From: Burkholderia sp.
Lineage (GTDB): Bacteria > Pseudomonadota > Gammaproteobacteria > Burkholderiales > Burkholderiaceae
Length of the DNA stretch: 14,411 bases
NCBI RefSeq assembly: GCF_018375725.1
Contig: NZ_JAHACR010000081.1
Span: 1-14,411, forward strand
Direction of reading: 5' to 3'
Under the pieces are notes generated by a model. The model was not told the DNA's origin and did not search any database. It saw only the letters and a list, made by a program, of their open reading frames with translations. Positions 1-6,576 of the stretch are shown here, piece by piece; the stretch's first letter is position 1, and every line of letters begins with the position of its first letter. The position numbers and the translations under genes were made by a program.

Positions 1-2246
1 ATTCCGCCGATCGCGAGACCACGCCGCCCGCGCGCCGCGCCGCGCCGCGCCGTGGCACGGACGGGCGGCTCGTGCCGCCGGATGCGGCGACGCTCCGGCC
101 GAGCGGATCCGGGCCGGGCGGCGCGCAATCGGCCGCATCCGACGCGGCCGTATCGAAGCGTGCCAAGGCCGAAGGCGGCAAGCCGGTCAGGACCGCCGAC
201 AAGCTCGCGAAGCTCGGCCTCACGCGATCGATCGATCTCGTCTTGCATCTGCCGATGCGCTATGAGGACGAGACGACGCTGACGCCGATCGGCGAACTGC
301 TGCCGGGCGGCGTGTCGCAGGCGGAAGGCGTCGTGGTCGACAACGAAGTCGCGTACCGGCCGCGCCGCCAGCTCGTCGTCAAGCTGCGCGACGACGACGG
401 CGCGCAGCTCGTGCTTCGCTTCCTGAATTTCTATGGCTCGCAGGTCAAGCAGATGGCGGTGGGCCAGCGGCTGCGCGTGCGCGGCGATGTGCGCGGCGGA
501 TTCTTCGGGATGGAGATTGTGCATCCGGCGGTGCGCGTCGTCGAAGCGGACGCGCCGTTGCCGCAGGCGCTGACGCCGGTCTATCCGAGCACGGCGGGCG
601 TGTCGCAGGCATACCTGCGCAAGGCGATCGACAACGCGCTCGAGCACACGCCGCTGCCGGAACTGCTGCCGCCCGAGATCGCCCAGGCATTTCTGCAGCC
701 CCTCGACGTGCCGGCGCTGGCGGACGCGGTGAAGATCCTGCATCACCCGGACGCCCATGCCGACGAAACCGCGCTGATGGACGGCTCGCACCCGGCCTGG
801 ACGCGCATCAAGTTCGACGAGCTGCTAGTGCAGCAGCTGTCGCTGAAGCGCGCGCACGAAGCGCGCCGCACCCGCGCGGCGCACGCGATGCCGCGCCGCG
901 GCGCCGACCACGCGGATGCGCTGACGACGCGTCTCTACGCGGCGCTGCCGTTCACGCTGACGGGCGCGCAGGCGCGCGTCGTCGACGAGATCGCGCACGA
1001 CCTGACGCTGCCGCATCCGATGCAGCGCCTGCTGCAGGGCGACGTCGGCAGCGGCAAGACCGTCGTCGCAGCGCTCGCCGCCGTGCAGGCGATCGATGCC
1101 GGTTATCAGGCCGCGCTGATGGCGCCGACCGAGATTCTCGCGGAACAGCACGCGCGCAAGCTGCGCGGCTGGCTGGAACCGCTCGGCGTGTCGGTCGCAT
1201 GGCTCGCGGGCAGCCTGAAGGCGAAGGAAAAGCGCGCGGCGATCGAGGCCGCCGCGCTCGGCACCGCGCAGCTCGTGATCGGCACGCACGCGATCATCCA
1301 GGATGCGGTCGAATTTGCGCGGCTCGGTCTGGTGATCGTCGACGAGCAGCATCGTTTCGGCGTCGAGCAGCGCCTTGCGCTGCGCGCGAAGGCGGCGAAC
1401 GCCGCGGACGGCGCGCAGGGCTTCCAGCCGCACCAGCTGATGATGTCGGCGACGCCGATTCCGCGCACGCTCGCGATGACGTATTACGCGGATCTCGACG
1501 TGTCGACGATCGACGAGCTGCCGCCGGGGCGCACGCCGATCCTGACGCGGGTCGTCGGCGATGCGCGGCGCGAGGAAGTGATCGCGCGCTTGCGCGAGGC
1601 GGCGCTGACGGGCCGCCAGGTGTACTGGGTCTGCCCGCTGATCGAGGAGAGCGAGACGCTGCAGCTGCAAACCGCTGTCGAGACCTACGAAACGCTCGCG
1701 GCCGCGCTGCCGGAATTGAGGGTCGGGCTGGTGCACGGGCGGCTCGCGCCCGCCGACAAGGCGGCGGTGATGGACGCGTTCACGCGCAACGAGGTGCAGC
1801 TGCTGGTTGCGACGACGGTGATCGAGGTCGGCGTCGACGTGCCGAACGCGTCGCTGATGGTGATCGAGCATGCGGAGCGCTTCGGCCTGGCGCAGCTGCA
1901 CCAGCTGCGCGGCCGGGTCGGGCGCGGCACCGCGGCGTCGGTGTGCGTGCTGCTCTATAGCGGGCCGCTGTCGCTCACCGGCCGCGCGCGGCTGCAGACG
2001 ATGCGCGAAACGACCGACGGGTTCGAGATCGCGCGGCGCGACCTCGAAATCCGCGGCCCGGGCGAATTCCTCGGCGCGCGCCAGTCGGGCGCGGCGATGC
2101 TGCGCTTCGCGAATCTGGAAGAGGACGGCTGGCTGATCGAGCCGGCGCGCGAAGCGGCTGCGCGGCTGATCGCCGGGTATCCCGACGTTGTCACCCAGCA
2201 TCTCGCACGCTGGCTCGGCACGCGCGAACAGTACCTGAAGGCGTGA
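1..2246 (+). CDS. recG: ATP-dependent DNA helicase RecG (5' end probably outside window)
   Basis: RecG is a superfamily 2 DNA translocase that remodels stalled replication forks and branch-migrates Holliday junctions. Numbering from a possible GTG start at 72 (724 aa), the wedge/OB domain begins near residue 38 (KLAKLGL, then LHLPMRYED). Walker A GDVGSGKT is at 323-330, the DEQH box at 424-427, motif III SATPIPRT from 459, and motif VI QLRGRVGR at 611-618. The C-terminal RecG segment GEFLGARQSG follows. The reading frame has no stop from position 3 onward, so the true start is probably upstream of the window; the frame is therefore given from the left edge. The first ~60 residues are Ala/Pro/Arg-rich and not part of the conserved fold; the E. 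coli protein is 693 aa. The C terminus is complete (TGA at 2244-2246). Function is near certain; the start is not. Confidence 0.95.
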   Translation, partial: SADRETTPPARRAAPRRGTDGRLVPPDAATLRPSGSGPGGAQSAASDAAVSKRAKAEGGKPVRTADKLAKLGLTRSIDLVLHLPMRYEDETTLTPIGELLPGGVSQAEGVVVDNEVAYRPRRQLVVKLRDDDGAQLVLRFLNFYGSQVKQMAVGQRLRVRGDVRGGFFGMEIVHPAVRVVEADAPLPQALTPVYPSTAGVSQAYLRKAIDNALEHTPLPELLPPEIAQAFLQPLDVPALADAVKILHHPDAHADETALMDGSHPAWTRIKFDELLVQQLSLKRAHEARRTRAAHAMPRRGADHADALTTRLYAALPFTLTGAQARVVDEIAHDLTLPHPMQRLLQGDVGSGKTVVAALAAVQAIDAGYQAALMAPTEILAEQHARKLRGWLEPLGVSVAWLAGSLKAKEKRAAIEAAALGTAQLVIGTHAIIQDAVEFARLGLVIVDEQHRFGVEQRLALRAKAANAADGAQGFQPHQLMMSATPIPRTLAMTYYADLDVSTIDELPPGRTPILTRVVGDARREEVIARLREAALTGRQVYWVCPLIEESETLQLQTAVETYETLAAALPELRVGLVHGRLAPADKAAVMDAFTRNEVQLLVATTVIEVGVDVPNASLMVIEHAERFGLAQLHQLRGRVGRGTAASVCVLLYSGPLSLTGRARLQTMRETTDGFEIARRDLEIRGPGEFLGARQSGAAMLRFANLEEDGWLIEPAREAAARLIAGYPDVVTQHLARWLGTREQYLKA

Positions 2247-2251
2247 TGTCC

Positions 2252-2271
2252 GCCGCTTGAGCGGCCCGTTT
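2252..2271 (+). terminator. weak hairpin after recG
   Basis: GCCGC (2252-2256) and GCGGC (2261-2265) form a 5-bp stem with a TTGA loop just after the recG stop. It is followed by CCGTTT, so the T-tract is only three bases. It may be a weak terminator, but transcripts could read through toward oxyR. Confidence 0.3.
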
Positions 2272-2293
2272 CCGCGGCCGAGCGCACGGAAAG

Positions 2294-2323
2294 TTGGCGA
2301 ATCGGGGCGATAGGGTGTATAAA
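2294..2323 (+). promoter_or_regulatory. candidate sigma70 promoter of oxyR
   Basis: TTGGCG (2294-2299) and TATAAA (2318-2323) are separated by 18 bp, matching the -35/-10 layout of a housekeeping promoter. The expected transcript start is near 2330, about 30 bases before the oxyR ATG. The AT-rich stretch stands out in otherwise very GC-rich DNA. Confidence 0.55.
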
Positions 2324-2336
2324 TTAAACCTATCGC
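2307..2336 (+). promoter_or_regulatory. 8-bp inverted repeat over the oxyR promoter, likely OxyR autoregulatory site
   Basis: GCGATAGG (2307-2314) and CCTATCGC (2329-2336) are perfect inverted repeats with a 14-bp spacer that contains the -10 box. The ATAG and CTAT tetranucleotides are those of the OxyR recognition element, although the spacing is not the E. coli ATAG-N7-CTAT pattern. LysR-type regulators commonly repress their own gene from such a site. The right arm shares CTATCGCAT with the site at 3380-3388. Confidence 0.5.
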
Positions 2337-2360
2337 ATGTATTCATTTGATTGACCCATA

Positions 2361-3320
2361 ATGACGCTGACGGAACTGAAATATATCGTCGCAGTCGCGC
2401 GTGAGCGGCATTTCGGCCGCGCGGCCGAGGCGTGCTTCGTGAGCCAGCCGACGCTGTCGGTGGCGATCAAGAAGCTCGAAGACGAACTCAACGTGCAGAT
2501 CTTCGAACGCGGCGCGAGCGAAGTGAGCGTGACGATCATCGGCGACCAGATCGTCACGCAGGCACAGCGCGTGCTTGAACAGACCTTCGCGATCAAGGAG
2601 ATCGCGAAACAGGGCAAGGATCCGCTCACCGGCCCGTTTCGTCTCGGCGTGATCTACACGATCGGGCCGTACCTGCTGCCGACGCTCGTCAAACAGATGA
2701 TCCAGCGCGTCCCGCAGATGCCGCTGATGCTCCAGGAAAACTACACGCTGAAGCTGCTCGAACTGCTCAAGCAGGGCGAGATCGATGCGGCGATCATGGC
2801 GCTGCCGTTCCCCGAAACCGGGCTGATGGTGCGGCCGCTGTACGACGAGCCGTTCGTCGTCGCGCTGCCGGCCGGGCACCCGTGGGAGAAGCGCCGCCAG
2901 ATCGACGCGGAGGATCTGAAGCAGGAGACGATGCTGCTGCTCGGCAACGGTCACTGCTTCCGCGATCACGTGCTGGGCGTGTGCCCGGAGCTGATGCGCT
3001 TCTCGCAGACGGCCGACGGCATCCAGAAGACCTTCGAGGGTTCGTCGCTCGAAACGATCCGCCACATGGTCGCGAGCGGCGTGGGTATTACGGTGCTGCC
3101 GCGGATGTCGGTCGCCGAGGTCGGGCCGCACGCGATCGGCCCGGATGCCGGCCTGCTGTCGTACGTGCCGTTCAGCGATCCGGAGCCGGATCGCCGGGTC
3201 GTGCTCGTCTGGCGCAAGAGTTTCACGCGCATGCCTGCGATCGACGCGATCAGTGAGGCGATCGCCGCGTGCGATCTGCCTGGCGTCTCGAAACTCGACA
3301 TGCCGGCGACGCTGAACTGA
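2361..3320 (+). CDS. oxyR: Hydrogen peroxide-sensing LysR-family regulator OxyR
   Basis: This is a 319-aa LysR-type transcription factor. The N-terminal winged helix-turn-helix spans about residues 1-60, with the recognition region FGRAAEACFVSQPTLSVAIK. The C-terminal part is the periplasmic-binding-like sensor domain. The two redox cysteines fall exactly at Cys199 (GHCFRD) and Cys208 (GVCPE), as in E. coli OxyR, and the following segment SSLETIRHMVASGVGIT is typical of true OxyR. Peroxide oxidises the pair to a disulfide, turning the protein into an activator of peroxide-defence genes. The ATG at 2361 has no strong Shine-Dalgarno; the ATG at 2337 is closed by a stop within six codons, so 2361 is the first usable start. 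The gene lies upstream of katG in the same direction, and dyads at its own promoter suggest autoregulation. Slightly longer than the 305-aa E. coli protein. Confidence 0.95.
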   Translation: MTLTELKYIVAVARERHFGRAAEACFVSQPTLSVAIKKLEDELNVQIFERGASEVSVTIIGDQIVTQAQRVLEQTFAIKEIAKQGKDPLTGPFRLGVIYTIGPYLLPTLVKQMIQRVPQMPLMLQENYTLKLLELLKQGEIDAAIMALPFPETGLMVRPLYDEPFVVALPAGHPWEKRRQIDAEDLKQETMLLLGNGHCFRDHVLGVCPELMRFSQTADGIQKTFEGSSLETIRHMVASGVGITVLPRMSVAEVGPHAIGPDAGLLSYVPFSDPEPDRRVVLVWRKSFTRMPAIDAISEAIAACDLPGVSKLDMPATLN

Positions 3321-3349
3321 GCGGGGCGGTACGTGCTGCCGCCGTCACG

Positions 3350-3377
3350 ACGGGGCTTTGTGGCCCCGTTTATTTTT
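3350..3377 (+). terminator. rho-independent terminator of oxyR
   Basis: ACGGGGC (3350-3356) and GCCCCGT (3363-3369) form a 7-bp stem with a 6-nt loop. It is followed by the T-rich run TTTATTTTTAT, 30 bases after the oxyR stop. The T-tract runs into the palindrome that starts at 3375, so oxyR's end and a possible katG control site abut. Confidence 0.85.
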
Positions 3378-3395
3378 ATCTATCGCATAGATAAA
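3375..3395 (+). promoter_or_regulatory. 9-bp palindrome, candidate OxyR binding site in the oxyR-katG gap
   Basis: TTTATCTAT (3375-3383) and ATAGATAAA (3387-3395) are perfect inverted arms around CGC. The core CTATCGCAT repeats a sequence in the oxyR promoter dyad, and ATAGATAAA recurs with one change (ACAGATAAA) at 3807-3815. The centre lies about 56 bp before the start expected for the promoter at 3406-3434, a normal position for a LysR-type activator. Assignment to OxyR is inferred from the shared sequence and neighbouring genes. Confidence 0.5.
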
Positions 3396-3405
3396 TCTTA
3401 TCAAA

Positions 3406-3434
3406 TTGAAATTATTAATAGTGACGCATAAAGT
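3406..3434 (+). promoter_or_regulatory. candidate promoter downstream of the palindrome
   Basis: TTGAAA (3406-3411) and TAAAGT (3429-3434) are spaced by 17 bp just downstream of the palindrome. If used, it would produce a transcript with a leader of about 470 bases before katG, or a short separate RNA. The -10 matches the consensus at only four of six bases. Confidence 0.35.
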
Positions 3435-3526
3435 GTTCTACAGGGATCGGCCCGGCATGTGACCGTCGATCGGGCGACCGGCTCGCCGGACAACGGTCAA
3501 TGCGAGTCCCGAAGAAGGAGCGCATC

Positions 3527-3661
3527 ATGCAGTGGGTCGTGCAGCGTATGCAACGAAGCATCGTGCCACGCATGACGGATGTCGCGTGCGTCCGGACCGT
3601 TGTCCGAAGCCTGAATCCGCTTGCATTCATGTATCGGGTTGACCGCATGCACAGTGCTTGA
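3527..3661 (+). CDS. possible 44-aa leader peptide or small protein, no known family
   Basis: An ATG at 3527 is preceded by AAGGAG (3515-3520) at a 6-base spacing, as good a ribosome binding site as that of katG. The ORF runs to TGA at 3659-3661. The predicted peptide begins MQWVVQRMQRS, is basic and rich in Met, Val and Arg, and has no signal peptide, clear membrane segment or family I recognise. Only about two thirds of its codons end in G or C, well below the neighbouring genes, which argues against long-standing coding selection. It lies in the oxyR-katG gap, and its stop codon sits in the loop of a hairpin (3640-3674). It could be a leader peptide, a small protein or a chance ORF. Confidence 0.25.
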   Translation: MQWVVQRMQRSIVPRMTDVACVRTVVRSLNPLAFMYRVDRMHSA

Positions 3662-3674
3662 GCATTCGCGGTCA
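3640..3674 (+). other. hairpin in the oxyR-katG gap
   Basis: TGACCGC (3640-3646) pairs with GCGGTCA (3668-3674). ATGC (3647-3650) pairs with GCAT (3662-3665), with a 2-nt bulge and an 11-nt loop, giving 11 pairs in total. No T-tract follows, so it is not an intrinsic terminator. It overlaps the end of the small ORF and could be leader structure or part of an unrecognised RNA. The rest of the gap (3435-3526 and 3675-3806) shows nothing else I can support. Confidence 0.3.
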
Positions 3675-3806
3675 TGCCGGGCGCCGAAGCCACGCGCTGC
3701 GCAAGCCCACGGTTGACGATGGACGGGTTCCCGGCTGCGTATAGGCGACGGAACCGAATGCGGTGTGTCAGGTGGCCTGTCATGTCCGACATCGAGACGG
3801 ACTGCG

Positions 3807-3843
3807 ACAGATAAACCAATTTTTTACCTGTATTGGGTACTAT
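3807..3843 (+). promoter_or_regulatory. katG-proximal dyad and -10-like box
   Basis: ACAGATAAA (3807-3815) and TTTACCTGT (3823-3831) form an inverted repeat with one mismatch and a 7-bp spacer. The left arm matches ATAGATAAA of the upstream palindrome at eight of nine bases. TACTAT (3838-3843) is a plausible -10 box with no good -35, as expected for an activator-dependent promoter. The dyad would cover the -35 region. This is the most likely peroxide-inducible katG promoter, about 60 bases upstream of the start codon. Confidence 0.45.
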
Positions 3844-3911
3844 CCACCAACGGTGCCCGGACTCCGGACCGGGCCGCGTAGGTGGGTGCAAACGATCCAA
3901 GGAGAAAACAC

Positions 3912-6092
3912 ATGTCGACTGAAACGAAGTGTCCGTTCGCTCACGCTGCCGGCAGTGGTACGTCGAACCGGCAGTGGTGGCCGAATCAGCTGAACCTGAG
4001 TATCCTGCGCCAGAATTCGTCCCTGTCCGATCCGATGGACAAGGATTTCAACTACGCGGAGGCGTTCAAGCGTCTCGACCTGGAAGCCGTGAAGGCGGAT
4101 CTCCGGGCGCTGATGACGGTGTCGCAAGACTGGTGGCCGGCCGACTTCGGCCACTACGGTCCGCTGTTCATCCGCATGGCGTGGCACAGTGCCGGCACGT
4201 ACCGCACAGGCGACGGCCGCGGCGGCGCCGGTTCCGGCCAGCAGCGTTTCGCACCGCTCAACAGCTGGCCCGACAACGTCAGCCTGGACAAGGCACGCCG
4301 GCTGATCTGGCCGATCAAGCAGAAGTATGGCCGGAATATCTCGTGGGCCGACCTCATCATTCTGACGGGCAATGTCGCGCTGGAATCGATGGGATTCAAG
4401 ACGTTCGGTTTCGGCGGCGGCCGGGTGGATGCATGGGAGCCGGACAACGTCGACTGGGGTGCTGAAACCAAGTGGCTGGCCGACGACAAGCGCTACTACG
4501 GCGACCGCGACCTCGAAAATCCGCTCGCGGCCGTTCAGATGGGGCTGATCTACGTCAATCCGGAAGGCCCGGAAGGCAACCCGGATCCGCTCGCGGCGGC
4601 CAAGGACATCCGCGAGACGTTCGCGCGCATGGCGATGAACGACGAGGAAACGGTGGCGCTGATCGCAGGCGGTCACACGTTCGGCAAGACGCACGGCGCC
4701 GCGCCGGCCTCCCATGTCGGGCCCGAGCCGGAAGCGGCCGGCCTCGAGGAGCAGGGCCTCGGCTGGAAGAACAGCTTCGGCACCGGCAGCGGCGACGACA
4801 CGATCACGAGCGGCCTGGAGGTGATCTGGAGCCAGACGCCGACGCAGTGGAGCAACAACTTCTTCGAAAACCTGTTCGGCTATGAATGGGAACTCACGAA
4901 GAGCCCGGCAGGGGCGCATCAATGGAAGCCGAAGGGCGACGCGGGTGCCGGCGCGATGCCCGACCCGCAGGATCCGTCGAAGCGCCGCGGGCCGTCGATG
5001 CTGACGACCGATCTTTCGCTGCGATTCGACCCGGCGTATGAAAAAATCTCGCGGCGCTTCTACGAGCATCCGGATCAGCTCGCCGACGCCTTCGCGCGTG
5101 CATGGTTCAAGCTGACGCACCGTGACATGGGGCCGCGCGTACGCTATCTCGGCCCGGAAGTGCCGGCGGAAGAGCTTATCTGGCAAGACCCGATTCCCGC
5201 AGTCGACCATCCGCTGGTCGACGAGGCCGATATTGCGGCACTCAAGGGCAAGATCCTCGCTTCGGGGCTGTCCGTGTCGGAAATGGTGTCGACGGCCTGG
5301 GCCTCGGCATCGACATTCCGCGGCTCGGACAAGCGCGGCGGCGCAAACGGCGCGCGCATTCGCCTCGCACCGCAGAAGGACTGGGCGGTCAACCAGCCCG
5401 AGCAGCTCGGGAAGGTGCTGGCAGTGCTGGAGCGTATCCAGGGCGAGTTCAACGGCGCTCAGTCGGGCGGCAAGAAGGTGTCGCTCGCCGATCTGATCGT
5501 GCTGGCCGGCGGCGTAGGCGTCGAGCAGGCGGCGAAGCGTGCCGGACACGACGTCACGGTGCCGTTCGCGCCGGGCCGCATGGATGCCTCGCAGGCGCAG
5601 ACCGACGTCGAGGCGATGGCCGTGCTCGAGCCGATCGCGGACGGCTTCCGCAATTATCTGAAGGGGCGCTACACGGTGTCGGCGGAGGCGCTGCTGGTCG
5701 ACAAGGCGCAACTGCTCAATCTGACCGCACCGGAAATGACGGTGCTCGTGGGCGGCATGCGCATGCTGGGCACGAACGTCGGGCAGAGCGCGCATGGCGT
5801 CTTCACCGAGCGGCCGGAGACGCTGACCAACGACTTCTTCCTGAACCTGCTGGACATGGGCACGGAGTGGAAGCCGGTATCGGATGCGAACGACGTGTTC
5901 GAAGGGCGCGACCGCGCGACGGGCAAGGTGAAGTGGACCGGCACGCGCGTTGATCTGGTGTTTGGTTCGAATGCCGAGTTGCGGGCGCTGGCTGAAGTCT
6001 ACGGCAGTGCGGATTCGCGGGAAAAGTTCGTTCGCGACTTCGTGGCGGCCTGGACCAAGGTCATGAACCTCGACCGCTTCGACCTGGCGTAA
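3912..6092 (+). CDS. katG: Bifunctional catalase-peroxidase KatG
   Basis: This is a 726-aa class I haem peroxidase that breaks down hydrogen peroxide by catalase and peroxidase reactions and gives peroxide resistance. The start at 3912 is set by AAGGAG at 3899-3904, seven bases upstream; an in-frame GTG at 3882 lies before this site and is not used. The distal pocket has Arg88, Trp91 and His92 (RMAWHS). The Met-Tyr-Trp crosslink needed for catalase activity is predicted as Trp91, Tyr214 (LIYVNPEGP) and Met240. The proximal triad is His255 (GGHTFGKTHG), Trp306 and Asp367, and the mobile arginine is probably Arg411. The second, haem-less peroxidase-like domain fills the C-terminal half. All key residues are intact. 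It lies 591 bp downstream of oxyR and ends in its own terminator. No dps gene follows, unlike in B. pseudomallei, where I recall katG next to dpsA. Confidence 0.97.
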   Translation: MSTETKCPFAHAAGSGTSNRQWWPNQLNLSILRQNSSLSDPMDKDFNYAEAFKRLDLEAVKADLRALMTVSQDWWPADFGHYGPLFIRMAWHSAGTYRTGDGRGGAGSGQQRFAPLNSWPDNVSLDKARRLIWPIKQKYGRNISWADLIILTGNVALESMGFKTFGFGGGRVDAWEPDNVDWGAETKWLADDKRYYGDRDLENPLAAVQMGLIYVNPEGPEGNPDPLAAAKDIRETFARMAMNDEETVALIAGGHTFGKTHGAAPASHVGPEPEAAGLEEQGLGWKNSFGTGSGDDTITSGLEVIWSQTPTQWSNNFFENLFGYEWELTKSPAGAHQWKPKGDAGAGAMPDPQDPSKRRGPSMLTTDLSLRFDPAYEKISRRFYEHPDQLADAFARAWFKLTHRDMGPRVRYLGPEVPAEELIWQDPIPAVDHPLVDEADIAALKGKILASGLSVSEMVSTAWASASTFRGSDKRGGANGARIRLAPQKDWAVNQPEQLGKVLAVLERIQGEFNGAQSGGKKVSLADLIVLAGGVGVEQAAKRAGHDVTVPFAPGRMDASQAQTDVEAMAVLEPIADGFRNYLKGRYTVSAEALLVDKAQLLNLTAPEMTVLVGGMRMLGTNVGQSAHGVFTERPETLTNDFFLNLLDMGTEWKPVSDANDVFEGRDRATGKVKWTGTRVDLVFGSNAELRALAEVYGSADSREKFVRDFVAAWTKVMNLDRFDLA

Positions 6093-6134
6093 TCGACACG
6101 CACAGACCGTCAAGGTCGCGTGCCGAAGCAAGGG

Positions 6135-6165
6135 CGGCCGGTCGCAAGACCGGCCGTTTGTGTTT
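6135..6165 (+). terminator. rho-independent terminator of katG
   Basis: CGGCCGGTC (6135-6143) and GACCGGCCG (6148-6156) form a perfect 9-bp stem closed by a GCAA tetraloop. TTTGTGTTT follows. It lies 42 bases after the katG stop and should separate katG from the downstream small ORF and ubiA. Confidence 0.9.
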
Positions 6166-6236
6166 GCGGGCGCGTGCGGCCCGTGTGCCGGCATGGCGCA
6201 ACCGCCATCGATCGGCGAAGGCAAGGAGTCACGATC

Positions 6237-6401
6237 ATGACCCGGATGATTCTGGAAGTGCGCACCGCACTGGCCCGGCCCGTGAAGCGCCCGCCCGCCG
6301 TTGCGCTGCGGCGGCTCGCCGGACTGGCGATCACGGCGAGTGGCGCGGCCGTGCTGGTCGGGCAGGCCGCGCATCATGCGGCTGCCGTCGCGGGCGGTTG
6401 A
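6237..6401 (+). CDS. small hypothetical protein, 54 aa, one possible membrane segment
   Basis: ATG at 6237 is preceded by AAGGAG (6223-6228) with an 8-base spacing, an excellent ribosome binding site. About 81% of its codons end in G or C, close to the neighbouring genes, which supports coding. The protein has a basic N-terminal half (MTRMILEVRTALARPVKRPP) and a hydrophobic stretch at about residues 28-43 (LAGLAITASGAAVLVG), and ends in an Ala/His-rich tail. It could be a small inner-membrane or membrane-associated protein; I recognise no family. It sits after the katG terminator and before the ubiA promoter, and no clear promoter of its own is visible, so it may depend on read-through from katG. 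An in-frame extension to an upstream start at 6120 would run back over the terminator and is unlikely. Confidence 0.5.
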   Translation: MTRMILEVRTALARPVKRPPAVALRRLAGLAITASGAAVLVGQAAHHAAAVAGG

Positions 6402-6519
6402 GCAAGCGGTTTCGCGTCGCCTGATCCAATCCGCCATGACCCCGATTTTTGCGGTGGGCGGCGCGGCGTTACGTTGGAATCCACCGTGCGGCCGGCCGCC
6501 GCGTGCGAGCCACTGCCAC

Positions 6520-6549
6520 ATGACGCGGGAACCCGCGCGGCTCTACAAT
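6520..6549 (+). promoter_or_regulatory. candidate ubiA promoter with a palindrome in the spacer
   Basis: ATGACG (6520-6525) and TACAAT (6544-6549) are separated by 18 bp, about 27 bases before the ubiA start. CGCGGG (6524-6529) and CCCGCG (6532-6537) form a palindrome with an AA centre across the end of the -35 box and the spacer. It could be an operator or a chance GC-rich palindrome. Confidence 0.5.
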
Positions 6550-6576
6550 GCCGGGGTTATCTTCCCGGTGCTTCCC

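Noticed and set aside
825..2201. 458-aa open frame on the minus strand opposite recG
   Set aside because: It lies wholly within the conserved helicase and has the typical composition of an antisense shadow.
3415..3900. 161-aa open frame on the minus strand covering the oxyR-katG gap
   Set aside because: Although not opposite a gene, it has no Shine-Dalgarno, no known motif and irregular composition, and would run across the katG promoter elements.
3763..3993. 76-aa plus-strand ORF entering katG
   Set aside because: It overlaps the katG promoter, ribosome site and start in another frame, with no initiation signal.
3840..6521. 893-aa open frame on the minus strand opposite katG
   Set aside because: It is the antisense of an intact, motif-complete katG in very GC-rich DNA, where such frames stay open by codon bias. 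Its predicted protein is Arg/His-rich with no recognisable domain.
6301..6576. In-frame N-terminal extension of UbiA
   Set aside because: It would overlap the small ORF and the promoter candidate, is Arg/Pro-rich rather than UbiA-like, and would make the protein about 90 residues too long.
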